In this document: positions 33,164-43,658 of the stretch, piece after piece
Layout of the letters: the number at the start of each line of letters is the position of its first letter
Position numbering within the stretch: position 1 is the stretch's first letter
NCBI GenBank assembly: GCA_021234155.1
Contig: JAJEKV010000063.1
Location: forward strand, 434,001 to 498,000
Length of the DNA stretch: 64,000 nt
Reading direction: 5' to 3'
Source: Isoetes taiwanensis
Lineage: Eukaryota; Streptophyta; Lycopodiopsida; Isoetales; Isoetaceae
Program-made: the position numbers and the translations under genes
The notes under the pieces: generated by a model
The model's input: only the letters and a program-made list of their open reading frames with translations
Databases searched by the model: none
What the model was told of the DNA's origin: nothing

Positions 33164-34172
33164 GCTTGATGTGGTTGGTGTCCAAATGATAATGGCATAT
33201 ATTTATGATGACGATAGAGATTACAACATTATTTGATGTGCCAATTTCATCTAAAGATGGTTCTGCCAGTCAGAAAGGAGATAGTTCTTCATAATGATAT
33301 TCTTTGTATGCTATTATATGGATTTCTTGAAGATGTTCTTTTTCTTTATGTATATATAGTTTTAGTATTCCTTGGTAAAGAAATTGTGTTAATTGCAAAG
33401 GATGCATCTTCATCCACATATATAGAATATAAGGCACGTTGTTAAGCAAATGACAATTACTATTAGATATCAGTGTGTTTTAGGTAATAAGTTGTGTTTG
33501 GAAGCAAGTTTAGGTGATTTATTGTGTTAGAATTGCAGGGCTTTTGTGCCAGGTATTGGTTCAAACACATGAACATTATTATGAAACTCCAACTTGATTT
33601 TGTCGCAAACCAATTTAAGTTTTCTTTCTCCCATAATATTTCACAAAGGTATATAATGGTTTCAGTCGTCTCTTGGTGCCTTATGACGTGGTTCTCACGC
33701 CTTAGAGAAAGAGTGAAGGCAATTCGATAAGGAGAAGCTTGAAGCATTTGAAACTATAGGTCAATTTGACAATCAATGGCCTTATGTACGATTTGCCAAT
33801 GTCGAAAGACAGGGTTAGATTTTGGGAGTATTTATATAGCATAGGCGTTGCTAAACCATTAATTATAGAACCATCATTTGAACATTTTCACTCTTCATGC
33901 ACTAGAAAGTTAAAAGACTATTAAGGCACTTAGGCACAACATCTACTCATTTTTCAAAAGGTTTAAACACTTGGGCGACATGGTTGACATGGTAATGTAA
34001 CTTTTCAAGGTGCAATTGAAATCTATTTACGACTGGGTTTGAAATGAACAAAGTAATATACACCATTAAATGGTTTAGTCTTTGGTTTTGTGGAAATATT
34101 GTGTAAACGAAATTACCGTTAGACTATTTTCTTTGGCTTTCTAGCATACCAATTGATGGTTTAGTCTTTGGC
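33164..34172. other. No gene recognised between the duplication and the LINE
   Basis: AT-rich flank of the tandem duplication. Small frames such as 33233-33445 (hydrophobic) have no supporting context. TTTAGTCTTTGG occurs at 34074 and 34160, close to the LINE tail, but no matching duplication is seen at the other LINE end. Confidence 0.4.
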
Positions 34173-34918
34173 TTTTTTTTTTTTTTCCTTTTTTTGAAGG
34201 ACGACAAGCTTTATTCACCAAGTAAGAACTAGAGCAACATAAAATGCAAAGACAAGATTATAACCCCAGTGGACAAACCGATCCAACTGAGCACAACCAC
34301 CTGCCTATGCAAAAGAATGAATCTGAAGGTAAGTATGCCAGATCAATACTTTCTTCTCTTGATCAAGAGAAAAACAATTGTAAGCCATAACAATTTTATT
34401 TTGCCTTTCAAGAACAATCTCATCCGCAGATCTCACCCCTAAAGATAAACAACCTCCTTCTCTTCCAGATTGACCATAAAAGCCAGCCATATGCGAGATG
34501 AAAAGCTCGTTTCCGTAGTTTGGGCCAAGCATCAGGATAGATAGCAAGCAAAATTTGCTGGCTAGATCGAGACGTGCCAAATAGGGTCAACAACCAAGAC
34601 CATGCCTGCCGAAGCCGCTCACACAAGAAAAAACAATGCGCAATACTCTCAACCCTTTGCGGGCATAAAGGACGTGAGCTCAAACTGAAATCCATTTTAT
34701 GGACCAACATGTTGACTGGACCATCTATGGATCACCCACCACAAAACTACTACTTTGGGATGAAGCAGCTTATCCCATACCCATATCCAAACACTTTTCC
34801 ATTGTGGCTGAGGGACCTGAAGATGCCACCTATTAGATGGAGGCAGGATCTCAGAATGCAAAAGCATTATACACAGAAGACACAAACCGCCCTGGCTGGA
34901 TATCTTAATGGCAACCCC
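34173..34918 (-). mobile_element. LINE, 3' part with zf-RVT domain and poly(A) tail
   Basis: On the minus strand the sequence ends in a long A-rich tail (plus-strand T run 34173-34195). Upstream, LHPKVVVLWWVIHRW and, after shifts, CPQRVESIAHCFFLCERLRQ with WSWLL give the zinc-binding domain found after LINE reverse transcriptases (zf-RVT). This is the downstream half of the LINE whose RT and endonuclease lie at 37215-39556. A gag-only LTR element separates them. Confidence 0.85.
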
Positions 34919-35245
34919 AAGAAAGGGAGAGAAGGGGATGCACACCAATATTCGAGAGCGCAAGCTCCCAAAACAAAGGCAAAATGGAATTGTATTAAAC
35001 GTATGTATGAATACAAGATATAAAAAGGGGCAGTAAATAATAACTGGTCCCATTACCAACCACACATAATTATGCCGTAACTAATAAAGGCAAGTAGGTG
35101 TCGTAGCTAATTAAGGCAAGTGGGTGGGCTGGGCGTAGGGTGTCGATGAAGTCCGAAGTCAAGACATAGTCGACCTCTCTGTCTTGAAAAGTTCCGCCGC
35201 TATCAAGCGACAAAGATGGTGATCTCGATATCATATATCTTGACA
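34919..35245 (-). repeat. 3' LTR of the gag-only element
   Basis: 327 bp, matching 36929-37214 but with an extra stretch of about 38 bp near 34966-35003. Differences from the other LTR cluster in 35120-35215, where the partner is full of CAG and CTG. The polypurine tract adjoins its right edge. Confidence 0.85.
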
Positions 35246-35327
35246 CTCCTCCTTGATGAGAGATCGCCATCTCCATGCTCAGCCTCCTCCTCCTGGAGAT
35301 AAGATCTGAATCTTGGTCAAGACTCAC

Positions 35328-36865
35328 TTAATCAGGTTCATCTGAAAAGCTCGCAAACCAAGTTTGCATGAAGAGATCAACTCTATTCTCTCTGGTAGGT
35401 AAATAGACCTGCTGATCAGCCACTGTATCAAGAATAGTAAGTCGAGAAGGAAAATGAAGTTTGTCTTTGATATCCATAATTGTTTTGCCAAGAGGAGAAT
35501 GAAAATTGTTTCCATTCATATCCTCGATATAGGCAATAGAAGTATCAAAGATGATTACTCCATTAAGGCTTATGGATTCAACAACCATAAAGGCAGCTAC
35601 TCCAACAATGCTAGGTCGAAATTCTCCATGAAAATCAAACCTTAGTACCTTCGCTTGACCTTGATCAAGTGTTGCTAGAAGTAAAGACTCAACTGCTCCT
35701 CCTTGCTTTGGAATCATGATCATATATGATGCATATTCAACTCCTTCATAATCAAGTGAATTAAGGTCTCCTCCTTGATCTGGAAACAGAATTGAGTTGA
35801 GTGCCATAACAGGTGCTGGAAGTGTTGGAAGTGCTGTAAGTGCTAGAAGTTTCTGTAATCTGAACAGAAAAATCAGCTGATCAGGTGTTAGAACCTGAGT
35901 GCCTCCTTGCATAAATGCCGCCAAAGTATCAGAAATGAATGCCACTTGATGAAGTATTGCCACATTGCCTGAAAATGGAGAGACGAAGGCCACATCAAGA
36001 TATCCTAGCTCAATGGCTGAGGTATCTATTAATCCTTGCTTGGAAGGTGCTGGAATATCATAAATTGGCATCCATTTATTGGGTGCTACTGCATTGTCTG
36101 ATATCCAGAAAGTGGAAGGATCTAAATCCACTACTTCATGCTTAATAGGAAGAGATAATCTGCTGCCAATGTGCTTCTCCTCCTCATCGTGCTCATCCCC
36201 ATTTAGGGTAGATTGAGTCTTTGAATGCCCTGCTGCAAAGAGAGTGGCATGATCATCTTTACCTGCATCTTGCCTCATCATGATCTCCTCCTCAATAGAA
36301 GTGATTGCTTGATGGAAGCCCATATCTTTGTCTTGCATGAAGCTGCTGCACAAAGAATCAAATGCATTAGGTAATGACCCGAGGAAGAAAAATAGTTGCA
36401 TCGATTGTGAGATCTGATGCTCTTCTCCAAAAGCTTCAAGTTGCTGGAAGGTGTGCTTCATGTGATCCGAGAACTCGTCAAGACTTTCAACAGTCTCGTC
36501 CCAGCACATATCCATCACCTCTGCATACAAGTGCCCAATCTTATGGGTCTTTTGGTCATGCTTCTCAATGAGAGCATGCCACAAATCGTAACTATTCTCC
36601 TGCTGGAACTCATCAAGGATAGAGTCAGCTAAAGAGAGCCCGATATATGCCATTGCCTTGTCATCTCGGCGCTGCCAAGCATGCAAATCAGCAATATTCT
36701 TAGCATCCGGTGCAGGTTCTTGGCCATTGACAATTTCTCAAACTCTTCAGCCTTAAGAATGAGAGTCATTCTTCTCTTCCATTGCTGAAAACCTATGTTA
36801 TCGAAGATTTGAATCACACGACTGCCAGGGAAGGTAATCTGGTTGTAGCTTGCATCCTTCTCCAT
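35328..36865 (-). CDS. Copia-type gag with an additional C-terminal region
   Basis: The N-terminus is in one frame (ATG at 36865, with FDNIGFQQWKRRMTLILKAE). The rest is a 452-codon frame (35328-36686) reached by one frameshift near 36690. Residues of the gag_pre/UBN2 type are clear: WHALIEKHDQKTHKIGHLYA, MQLFFFLGSLPNAFDSLCSS. The following about 270 residues lack a zinc knuckle. They begin with DPSTFWISDNAVAPNKWMPI, which sits where a copia protease would (WxxDSGA) but without the catalytic DSG, and then continue as a hydrophobic/acidic region I do not recognise. Gag forms the particle. The long, stop-free extension suggests it was kept under selection until recently. Confidence 0.8.
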
Positions 36866-36903
36866 TGCTGTGTTGATCTTGAATCAATCTCAGCACATCT
36901 AGT

Positions 36904-36915
36904 GCTCTGATACCA
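36904..36915 (-). promoter_or_regulatory. Primer-binding site (tRNA-iMet) of the gag-only element
   Basis: The minus strand reads TGGTATCAGAGC, the standard plant copia primer-binding site, a dozen bases inside the 5' LTR edge. The same motif on the plus strand marks the copia start at 61281. Confidence 0.9.
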
Positions 36916-36928
36916 TCAAGGTTGCACC

Positions 36929-37214
36929 AAGAAAGGGAGAGAAGGGGATGCACACCAATATCCGAGAGCGCAAGCTGTATGAATACAAGATATAAAAAGG
37001 GGCAGTAAATAATAACTGCTCCCATTACCAACCACACATAATTATGCCGTAACTAATAAAGGCAAGTAGGTGTCGTAGCTAATTAAGGCAAGTGGGTGGG
37101 CTGGTGTAGGTGCTGATGAAGTGCTGAGTCAGCACATAGTCAGCACCTCTGTGCTGAGTGCTGTCAGTGCTGTCAAGCAGCAAGATGGTGATCTCGATAT
37201 CATATATCTTGACA
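36929..37214 (-). repeat. 5' LTR of the gag-only element
   Basis: 286 bp, starting TGTCAAGATA on the minus strand at 37214. It contains a dense run of TGCTG/CAGCA motifs at 37105-37185 that the other LTR lacks. TATAAAAAGGGG lies on the plus strand near 36990. Confidence 0.85.
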
Positions 37215-39556
37215 AAGACCACCAGCTGCCTTAGGTCTAATGCATTTTGCCCAAGCTACCTTGACCACCGCTCCTAACTCATTTCCACCCCAAATAAAAT
37301 TTCTGACGATACGCACAATCTCCTCCATCTTACACTGCGGAGCTAATAGAGCAGACGCCATGTAGACATGAGTATTACTAAGAACACATTTAGCCACAGT
37401 GATTCTACCGGGCATGGACAGTTTAGATGTATTCCACCAAAACAAATGCTTTTGCAACCCACTAATGATTTCATCCCAAGCATCTGAAGCAGAGACGTGA
37501 ATTCCAACTGGGATACCAAGCAACTTTGTGGTATTGCCATGCAAAAGAATCTTCCATGGATAGTCCAAAATACAGGGAGGGATGGGACTGTCTAACGTCC
37601 ACAAAGCTGTACATTTTTGCCACCCTACAAGAACTCCTGATGCTAAGGAGAATGTGTCTAATAATAGCTTAGCATTACGAAAATTCTCAGCCTCGGCAAT
37701 TAGGAACAAAAAAGTGTCATCAGCATATTGGTTGCATACCTCTTGAGAACCATCGTCCATTGGGAGGCCTTGAATAATGCCACAATTGTGAAAAGCAAGG
37801 GTGCTAAGGGACAGCCTTGCCGAATTCCTCTACCCACTACAAAAATATCAGATGGCTCGCCCTGGAAAAGGACATTAGATCTGGCTGCAAGAAGACACTT
37901 CTCCAAGAAACCCCAATCCACACTATCGTAAGCTTTAGCAAAATCAAGCTTAAGATACACTGCTCTATGACCCTGTAACTGGGCCCAATATATTCCTTCA
38001 TATGCAGCAGCCACGTTGTTGAGAATACAACGACGAGGGAGAAAGCCAGATTGTGTTGACGAGATAGCATCAGCCAAGATGTCTCGGACTCTTTCTGCCA
38101 ATGTCTTAGCAAAGATCTTGTACACAGAGGAAAGCAATGTAATAGGTCGCCAGTCAGAAATAGTCTTGGGTTCCTTGCTCTTTGGAATGAGAGAGATATA
38201 ACCTGTATTCAAAATCTTATCAAAGCTCCTAAATCTTTGAAACTCACAAAAGGCATCATATATGTCATCCTCCAACCAGTCCCAATACTTCTGAAAGAAT
38301 TCAATAGAAAAGCCATCAAGACCACGGCATTTGTCCCTTTTCAAGAGAGCCACAGCTGCTTTTAAGTCCTCCTTCACGATATTGGACTCAAGAAGCAACC
38401 TCTGCTCTTCAATGCGACGCATCTTAGTCAACACGGCCAATTGCATGTCCTTTTGAAAGGGCAATGGGTGTCGTGCAAAGAATGAAGAAAAGTGATGATG
38501 AAGATACTGCTTAAGATTCATCGGATCGGAGACAAGAGCGCCATCTGGCAACACCAAAGAATGTATAGAAGTGGCGAGTTTCCTTCTTCTTGAAGCCGCA
38601 AAAAAGAACCGGGTACATCTATCTCCGTCCTTGAACCACTGCAACCCTGCCTTCACCTTGGCTTCAGTAACTTTTACAATTTCCATAGCCTTGATCTGAG
38701 ATAATAACTCCTTTTCTCTGACTCTACTAGTATGGCCACGAGCGCGGAGTACTTCTAATTCCTGGTACAATACAGTCAATAGTCCTCTAGCTTCAGCAGC
38801 TCTGACTCTCCCATATTCTTTTGCAAATGACTTTACTGCAGACAACGCTGCGACAACCCCAGACATGCCCCTACGAGGTGAGAAGGCCCGAAACCAAGCC
38901 CGACTACAGCCAAGTTTGAACTCATCATCCTCCAAGTACTTGCAATTAAGCTTAAAGTAGGTCCTGGTAGGTCGATGACAATTAGCCACATCATTAGTTA
39001 GGAGTTGTGGATTATGATCAGACACGGAGCAGAAGATTTGAGCGACGAAAATCCGCTAGCCGAGCAGCTGCACAAGTATTAAAGTATCCTCTATCATGCC
39101 TTGCATAAGCTCTGCCAGCTCCTGTCCAACCATTACACCACGTAAAGGACTGATCACCATCAATCTCTATAAGCTGACCATCATGTAAAAGGTGTAGCCA
39201 TTGTTCTCGCTCGAATCCTTGCACCACTTCAGAGCCGCGACCACTTCTATCTCTTTCCAGCTCGACCCTATTAAAGTTGCCAACGAGCAACCATGCAACA
39301 TTTTGCCCAAGCTGAAGAACTTTACTCCTCAGAGTTGCCCACAAAGCACCACGCTGACGAGGTCTATTATGAGCATATACATTTATCAAACCCCATTCTT
39401 GGCCCTTATCTTTCCATTTGATTATTATCCACCGCCCGAACCTATCTGTTTGAGTAAAAGTGACATCCACAGAAGACTTCCACGCAGTAAGCACACCCGC
39501 CTTAAATTTGTAGCAATACTCTATTAAAATAGTCTTTCCAGATTGAATTGCCACCC
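37215..39556 (-). pseudogene. LINE ORF2, 5' part: endonuclease and reverse transcriptase
   Basis: Read from 39556 downward. The endonuclease contains WLLVGNFNRVELERDRSGRG and FTWCNG..GAGRAYARHDRGY, ending in the SDHNP motif after a frameshift near 39020. RT follows, with GYISLIPKSKEPKTISDWRP, LKLDFAKAYDSVDW, GRGIRQGCPLAPLLF, and after another shift near 37730 the catalytic QYADDTFLF. It ends in AWAKCIRPKAAGG and runs into the gag-only element. The endonuclease start is missing, so the LINE is 5'-truncated at about 39556. The order EN-RT-zf-RVT matches plant L1-type LINEs. Only a few lesions are present, so it is fairly young. Confidence 0.92.
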
Positions 39557-39565
39557 AAATTCGTT

Positions 39566-41020
39566 ATAACACATTGTTTCCTCTATTGAATTCCATAAAC
39601 ACAAAGTTAGTACATTGATGATACTGTTATTCAGCAATTTCAATAATAAAAATACAAAAACTCGGCAATTTCAATAATAATACAAAAGGAAATAATGTCC
39701 ATTCTTGCCAGTATCTGCTATTGTTGGAAGTTGCAAATATGGGTTCATTGCAAGTTGCACTTGTGAATATGTAGCACAATAACAGAGGGTTCCAGGGGAT
39801 TTGATATGGATGTAAAACTAACAATTCCTGAAACCATAGACCATATATCCCTAAAATAATTGAATGGGTTGTTATAAAAAAAACATAGATTCAAGATAGA
39901 AAATAATCATATTAGCTCACTGGGTATATTGGTTAAAATAGTCTTATAAGGACATTGAGCGATTTTGGTAGAGGTTCGAGCCCCCGTATTTCATATTCTA
40001 AAAACCTTAGGCAAAACCATATAGAGGTTAGATAAACAAGAGGTGCCAAGTAGGATCGATGGATCCGATGATTGTGGTAGCCATGCACCTTATTTCGAAT
40101 ATGTAGCACAACAATACGATTAATGAACAACTGGATTCATTAGAGGGTGTATTTATCAGAACTTACAATTGACCAATATTGCCTTATATTTTAATCACGA
40201 ATGTTTGGGATGGTTTTAAGACTTCCATACGTACAAAGGGTTGGCAACATATGGAATAATACCCAAAGTTTATGTGCACAATCCTTGGCACACAAAATAT
40301 CCCATTACATTAAGTAGCCACAGAACCTTTAATAGATCAATTTTTTATTGAAGATCCATAAAAATTCAGGCCACTGCATATGGAGGGCAAATTCGAGAAC
40401 GTTGTTTATGCGGATGTGCTTGAGAGATGTAGGTGGAGGTGGAGTACATGTATCTACCTATTAGGTAATGTAGTGCTTTGACTAACCTCCAATTGTTTGT
40501 CTCTTTTATCAGATAACAAATGACAATGCGCACTAGAGAATTGGTGTTGTAGTGGCAAAAGAACTCACCTGTATTGGAATATATAATGAAGCGCATTTTA
40601 GGGTCTATAAATTGTTTCGTTTTGAGGCAGTATCTGATTCCATCATACAAACTTACCTTTGGGATGAGTTGTCTCACGTGCTTGATAGATGTGAGACATT
40701 GTGCACAGTTCGAATCAATGATCGCATGTGCATTTATCTATAGAGAAATGAAGATATCTTGTTGATGTACTTAACTACAACTTCTAAAGGTGACATTTTG
40801 AGTATAAGTTTTGGATCTGTCTTTTCAAATTTGTCCTAGAGATAAATTTAATTGCCCCCTATATTCTTTATAAAGCATTGTTTCTCTACTGAAATCTATA
40901 AACGCAAAGTTAATATATTGATGATACGGTCCTTAGACAATTTTAATAACAAAAATAAGTATATAATGTTCATTCTTGCCAATATCAACATGCACTGTTG
41001 TTGAAAGTTGCACATATAGA
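39566..41020. repeat. Dispersed direct repeat pair flanking the SINE-like region
   Basis: 39566-39746 and 40867-41020 are related. Both read from CATTGTTTC.CTATTGAA/CTGAA through CAAAGTTA.TA.ATTGATGATAC to CATTCTTGCCA.TAT and TTG.AAGTTGCA.ATA. Identity is about 80 percent by eye and spacing about 1.3 kb. They could be old LTR remnants of a small element or a local duplication; no internal domain supports either. Confidence 0.5.
39765..40111 (+). mobile_element. tRNA-like SINE-type repeat between 15-bp direct repeats
   Basis: TAGCTCACTGGGTA at about 39913 resembles an RNA polymerase III A box, and GGTTCGAGCCCC near 39972 is a close match to a B box. The unit is bounded by perfect GAATATGTAGCACAA repeats (39765-39779 and 40097-40111). 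A second, inverted copy lies at about 61735-62206. Spacing of the boxes is longer than in a tRNA, as in several plant SINEs. No poly(A) tail is obvious. Confidence 0.5.
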
Positions 41021-41024
41021 TGCT

Positions 41025-41088
41025 AAAGGCCAAGTAAAAACACATAGCAGGACATTAAAGGCCGAGTAAAAACACATACCAGGACATT
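41025..41088. repeat. 32-bp tandem duplication
   Basis: Two units beginning AAAGGCC(A/G)AGTAAAAACA, at 41025 and 41057, with two differences. Confidence 0.85.
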
Positions 41089-41139
41089 AGCCCGGCAATG
41101 TCGGGCATACATTTATTAGTTTAGGTCTAAAAAGGGCCT

Positions 41140-43140
41140 AATAGATCCACGTCTTAAAGTTTACAATGTTACAATGAACCCTCGTATTTGATACAATATC
41201 TTTGCAATTAATTACTTTTAGACCAAAGCTCCAAATTGTGGTACTTGACCTAAAAGTTTCCATTCTTATAGATTGAAATAGATGACTTGAAACAAAATAT
41301 AAAAAATACAATGTTTTTCGAATTAAAGCATATGAATTCAACTGAAATAAACAATGTTCTCATTTCGCGAATAAACTAGACATAATTTGAACAAAAAAGT
41401 AATAAATGTGAGGTTTTTAAGATTGTTTGCAGTATAACGGAATGGTGGCCTCCTTTTAGCCTCCTAATCTTCTCTAATAGGTCGTTTAGCTATTCTTTAT
41501 ATGGAGATAACCATGATTATGGTCCCGATAAATCTTGTTACTTGTGGAACCCATATATGTCAGTTATGCATGTGGTGGAGATGTGTAAACCTATGTGTGG
41601 TGTTCCTTCCTTTCTTCAGATGCTATGAATCGTTCCAATGCCATGGATTGGTCCAAAGAGAGAAGAGAGTTGCAAATGGGAAGTCCATATGACGACTTCC
41701 TTAGAGATCTCAAAAGAGATAAGCGAGTCATAAATGGAAAAGAAAGCCCATATGATGGCTTAGGTAGAAGTTCTTCTTGGACATGGCAATCTCTAACGCA
41801 TTGAGCTCCAAAGCAGGCCTGACCATAATTCATGATAAAATGGATCCAAATAAACAATTATGCCTCTATTGGAAAAACTAGCAAGTTCAATGTGGAAAAT
41901 TGAATTGAGCTGATTTTTATCGTCCTTGTAGATCAAAAGATCTATAGAATCCAATATAAGTAGCACACATGAAGCCCATTACTGTACAAGATTAAAAGAT
42001 CCCCACCTCAAAGGTTTTTTGATGTAAAAATCTTGATAGTAATAAGCTCACCAATGAATTTATATATATCAATGTGTTGATGGTGGACATAGCTGGGCTC
42101 ATTGGTCAAGAACATCTTGGTTACAAGATGCAGGAGCCATCAATGTAAGCGTCTCTAGAAGCACATATAGTGGCTGATTAGGTGTAATAATAGAATAGAA
42201 TTGTATTGGGGGCTCAAGAAACCAATTTTCATTAATAAGATAAGATAAGATGAATTTTTACGTCCACGGGAACCCAACGGGTTATGGGACGGCACATGCA
42301 AGGGCTATTGTGAACTCCTTTTATAGGTAGTAGAAATGGTATCCAGTATTTAGAGCGGGATTTGTATGGTCTTCATATTGTTGGCTATATGGGATGTAAG
42401 TTGGTTGTTGTTCTTGGAAAATTTTCAGGAATTAACAGGAATGTAGATGATAATTGTAATAATCCATACAAGACACAAGACACAAGCTTGTCTCCTACTT
42501 TAAATAAAGATGAAACGTATCACTCACAAGATTGAAGATCAAGTTGTTGATGGCATCATGGCATCTAAGCTTGTATCATACAACCCAATGACAACGACAA
42601 TCTTTCAAGGTACATTAGCTCAAGATTGCATAATGACAAAATTCCATCATCCTTATACCAAACCACGTTGCAATTTTATGTCTATACTGGTCATGAATGC
42701 TTTGGTGTATCGGACATAAGAATTTGCAAAATTTCCATTGAGTTGCAGATCTTGGTAAAATCATAAGGGATGGGTTTGGTGATACTCGAAAATGTTTTCC
42801 AATTAAATATGGAATGACATAGGCCTATGGTATCCGTGAAATTTCACCCCAAATCAACACATTTTTTAAAACTTGAAGTTTTGTCGATCTTTTGCTCAAT
42901 ATTCAGTGGCAGTACTAGTACCAGTATAAGGTTGCCGAAAAAAACCAAGTGCCAGGGGCCGTAAAAAAGTTTTGAATTTTGAACAATATTTTTTTTTTTG
43001 CAGTGGAAACTACTCCTTCCAATATTTGCTGAATCCATGTAGCTAGGATTTGTAGGTATACGCAACTGGATATTGTGCGCTCAACAAACAAATTTGGATT
43101 CATGATAAATGTGTGAAGCTATTTTTGGGAAAAAAAGTCA
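41140..43140. other. Intergenic, repeat-derived; no gene recognised
   Basis: AT-rich sequence. Near 42238-42310 a stretch with AAGATAAGATAAGATG followed by GTCCACGGGAACCCAACGGG and GGCACATGCAAGGGC resembles 57865-57920 and looks like the tail end of a dispersed retroelement read on the other strand. The short frame at 41595-41804 is charged but unsupported. Confidence 0.35.
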
Positions 43141-43658
43141 GTCCTTGGTCAATGGAAGTGTAATATCCACGTAAGTGCCACGTCACCTAAAGGAAAACAA
43201 GGAAAAAGAGAGCAAACCCTAAATGGACGCGAGCGACCGGAAAGCTTTCTGTCTGCCGGGAATCCAACGTGGCGAAGAAGACGGCCGCGATCGTATAAGT
43301 GCTAAACTTTTCCGTGTGGAAATATTCCCGTGTTTTGTTGCTCAAATGCTAGGTCCTTCTCCGTCCGAGCCATCGCCATATCCAGACGTCATAAACCCTT
43401 GCAAGCGACCTGTCTCATCGGCCCTGACATCTTCATAACCATCCCATCGGCCCGTTTCCCTCCATAGATCCAACCCATCCTTTTGTCCTGCCCATTCCGG
43501 TGGCCTGTAGCCTTGGATCGGCTTCCATTGCTTGAATCCTCGGAATTGGTGCTATTAGGCTTCGGATTTTTCCCTCTTAGCTTGTTTTGCCGGACTTCAG
43601 TCCCGCAGCTTGAAGACCTTGCCTTTGTTGCGTTCTAGGGTTTCAGCTTTCAGGCACC
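43140..43658 (+). promoter_or_regulatory. Promoter and 5' leader region of the GYF-domain gene
   Basis: ACGT-core motifs (CCACGTAAGTGCCACGTCAC at about 43168-43187) and a telobox-like AAACCCTAAA near 43214 lie 440-490 bp before the start codon at 43659. GC content rises here relative to the flank. A 71-codon upstream frame (ATG at 43223, ending at 43438) lies between them and could be an upstream ORF if transcription starts before it. No TATA box is obvious. Confidence 0.45.

Larger units (their letters stand above)
34919..37214 (-). mobile_element. Gag-only LTR retrotransposon (TR-GAG-like), 2.3 kb, nested in the LINE
   Basis: Direct terminal repeats lie at 34919-35245 and 36929-37214. The minus-strand 5' LTR starts TGTCAAGATA. 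A primer-binding site complementary to initiator Met tRNA is at 36904-36915, and a polypurine tract AAGGAGGAG lies directly before the 3' LTR. The interior encodes only a copia-type gag; there is no integrase or RT. This matches terminal-repeat retrotransposons with a GAG domain, which depend on autonomous partners. The LINE resumes in phase on both sides (ends at 34918, resumes at 37215). AAGA/AAGAC at the edges is a possible short target duplication. Confidence 0.85.

Noticed and set aside
36374..36632. Plus-strand frames within the gag-only element
   Set aside because: Antisense to the gag frame with no motif of their own.
39913..39983. tRNA gene
   Set aside because: A and B boxes are present but no acceptor stem or anticodon arm can be folded; it fits a SINE better.
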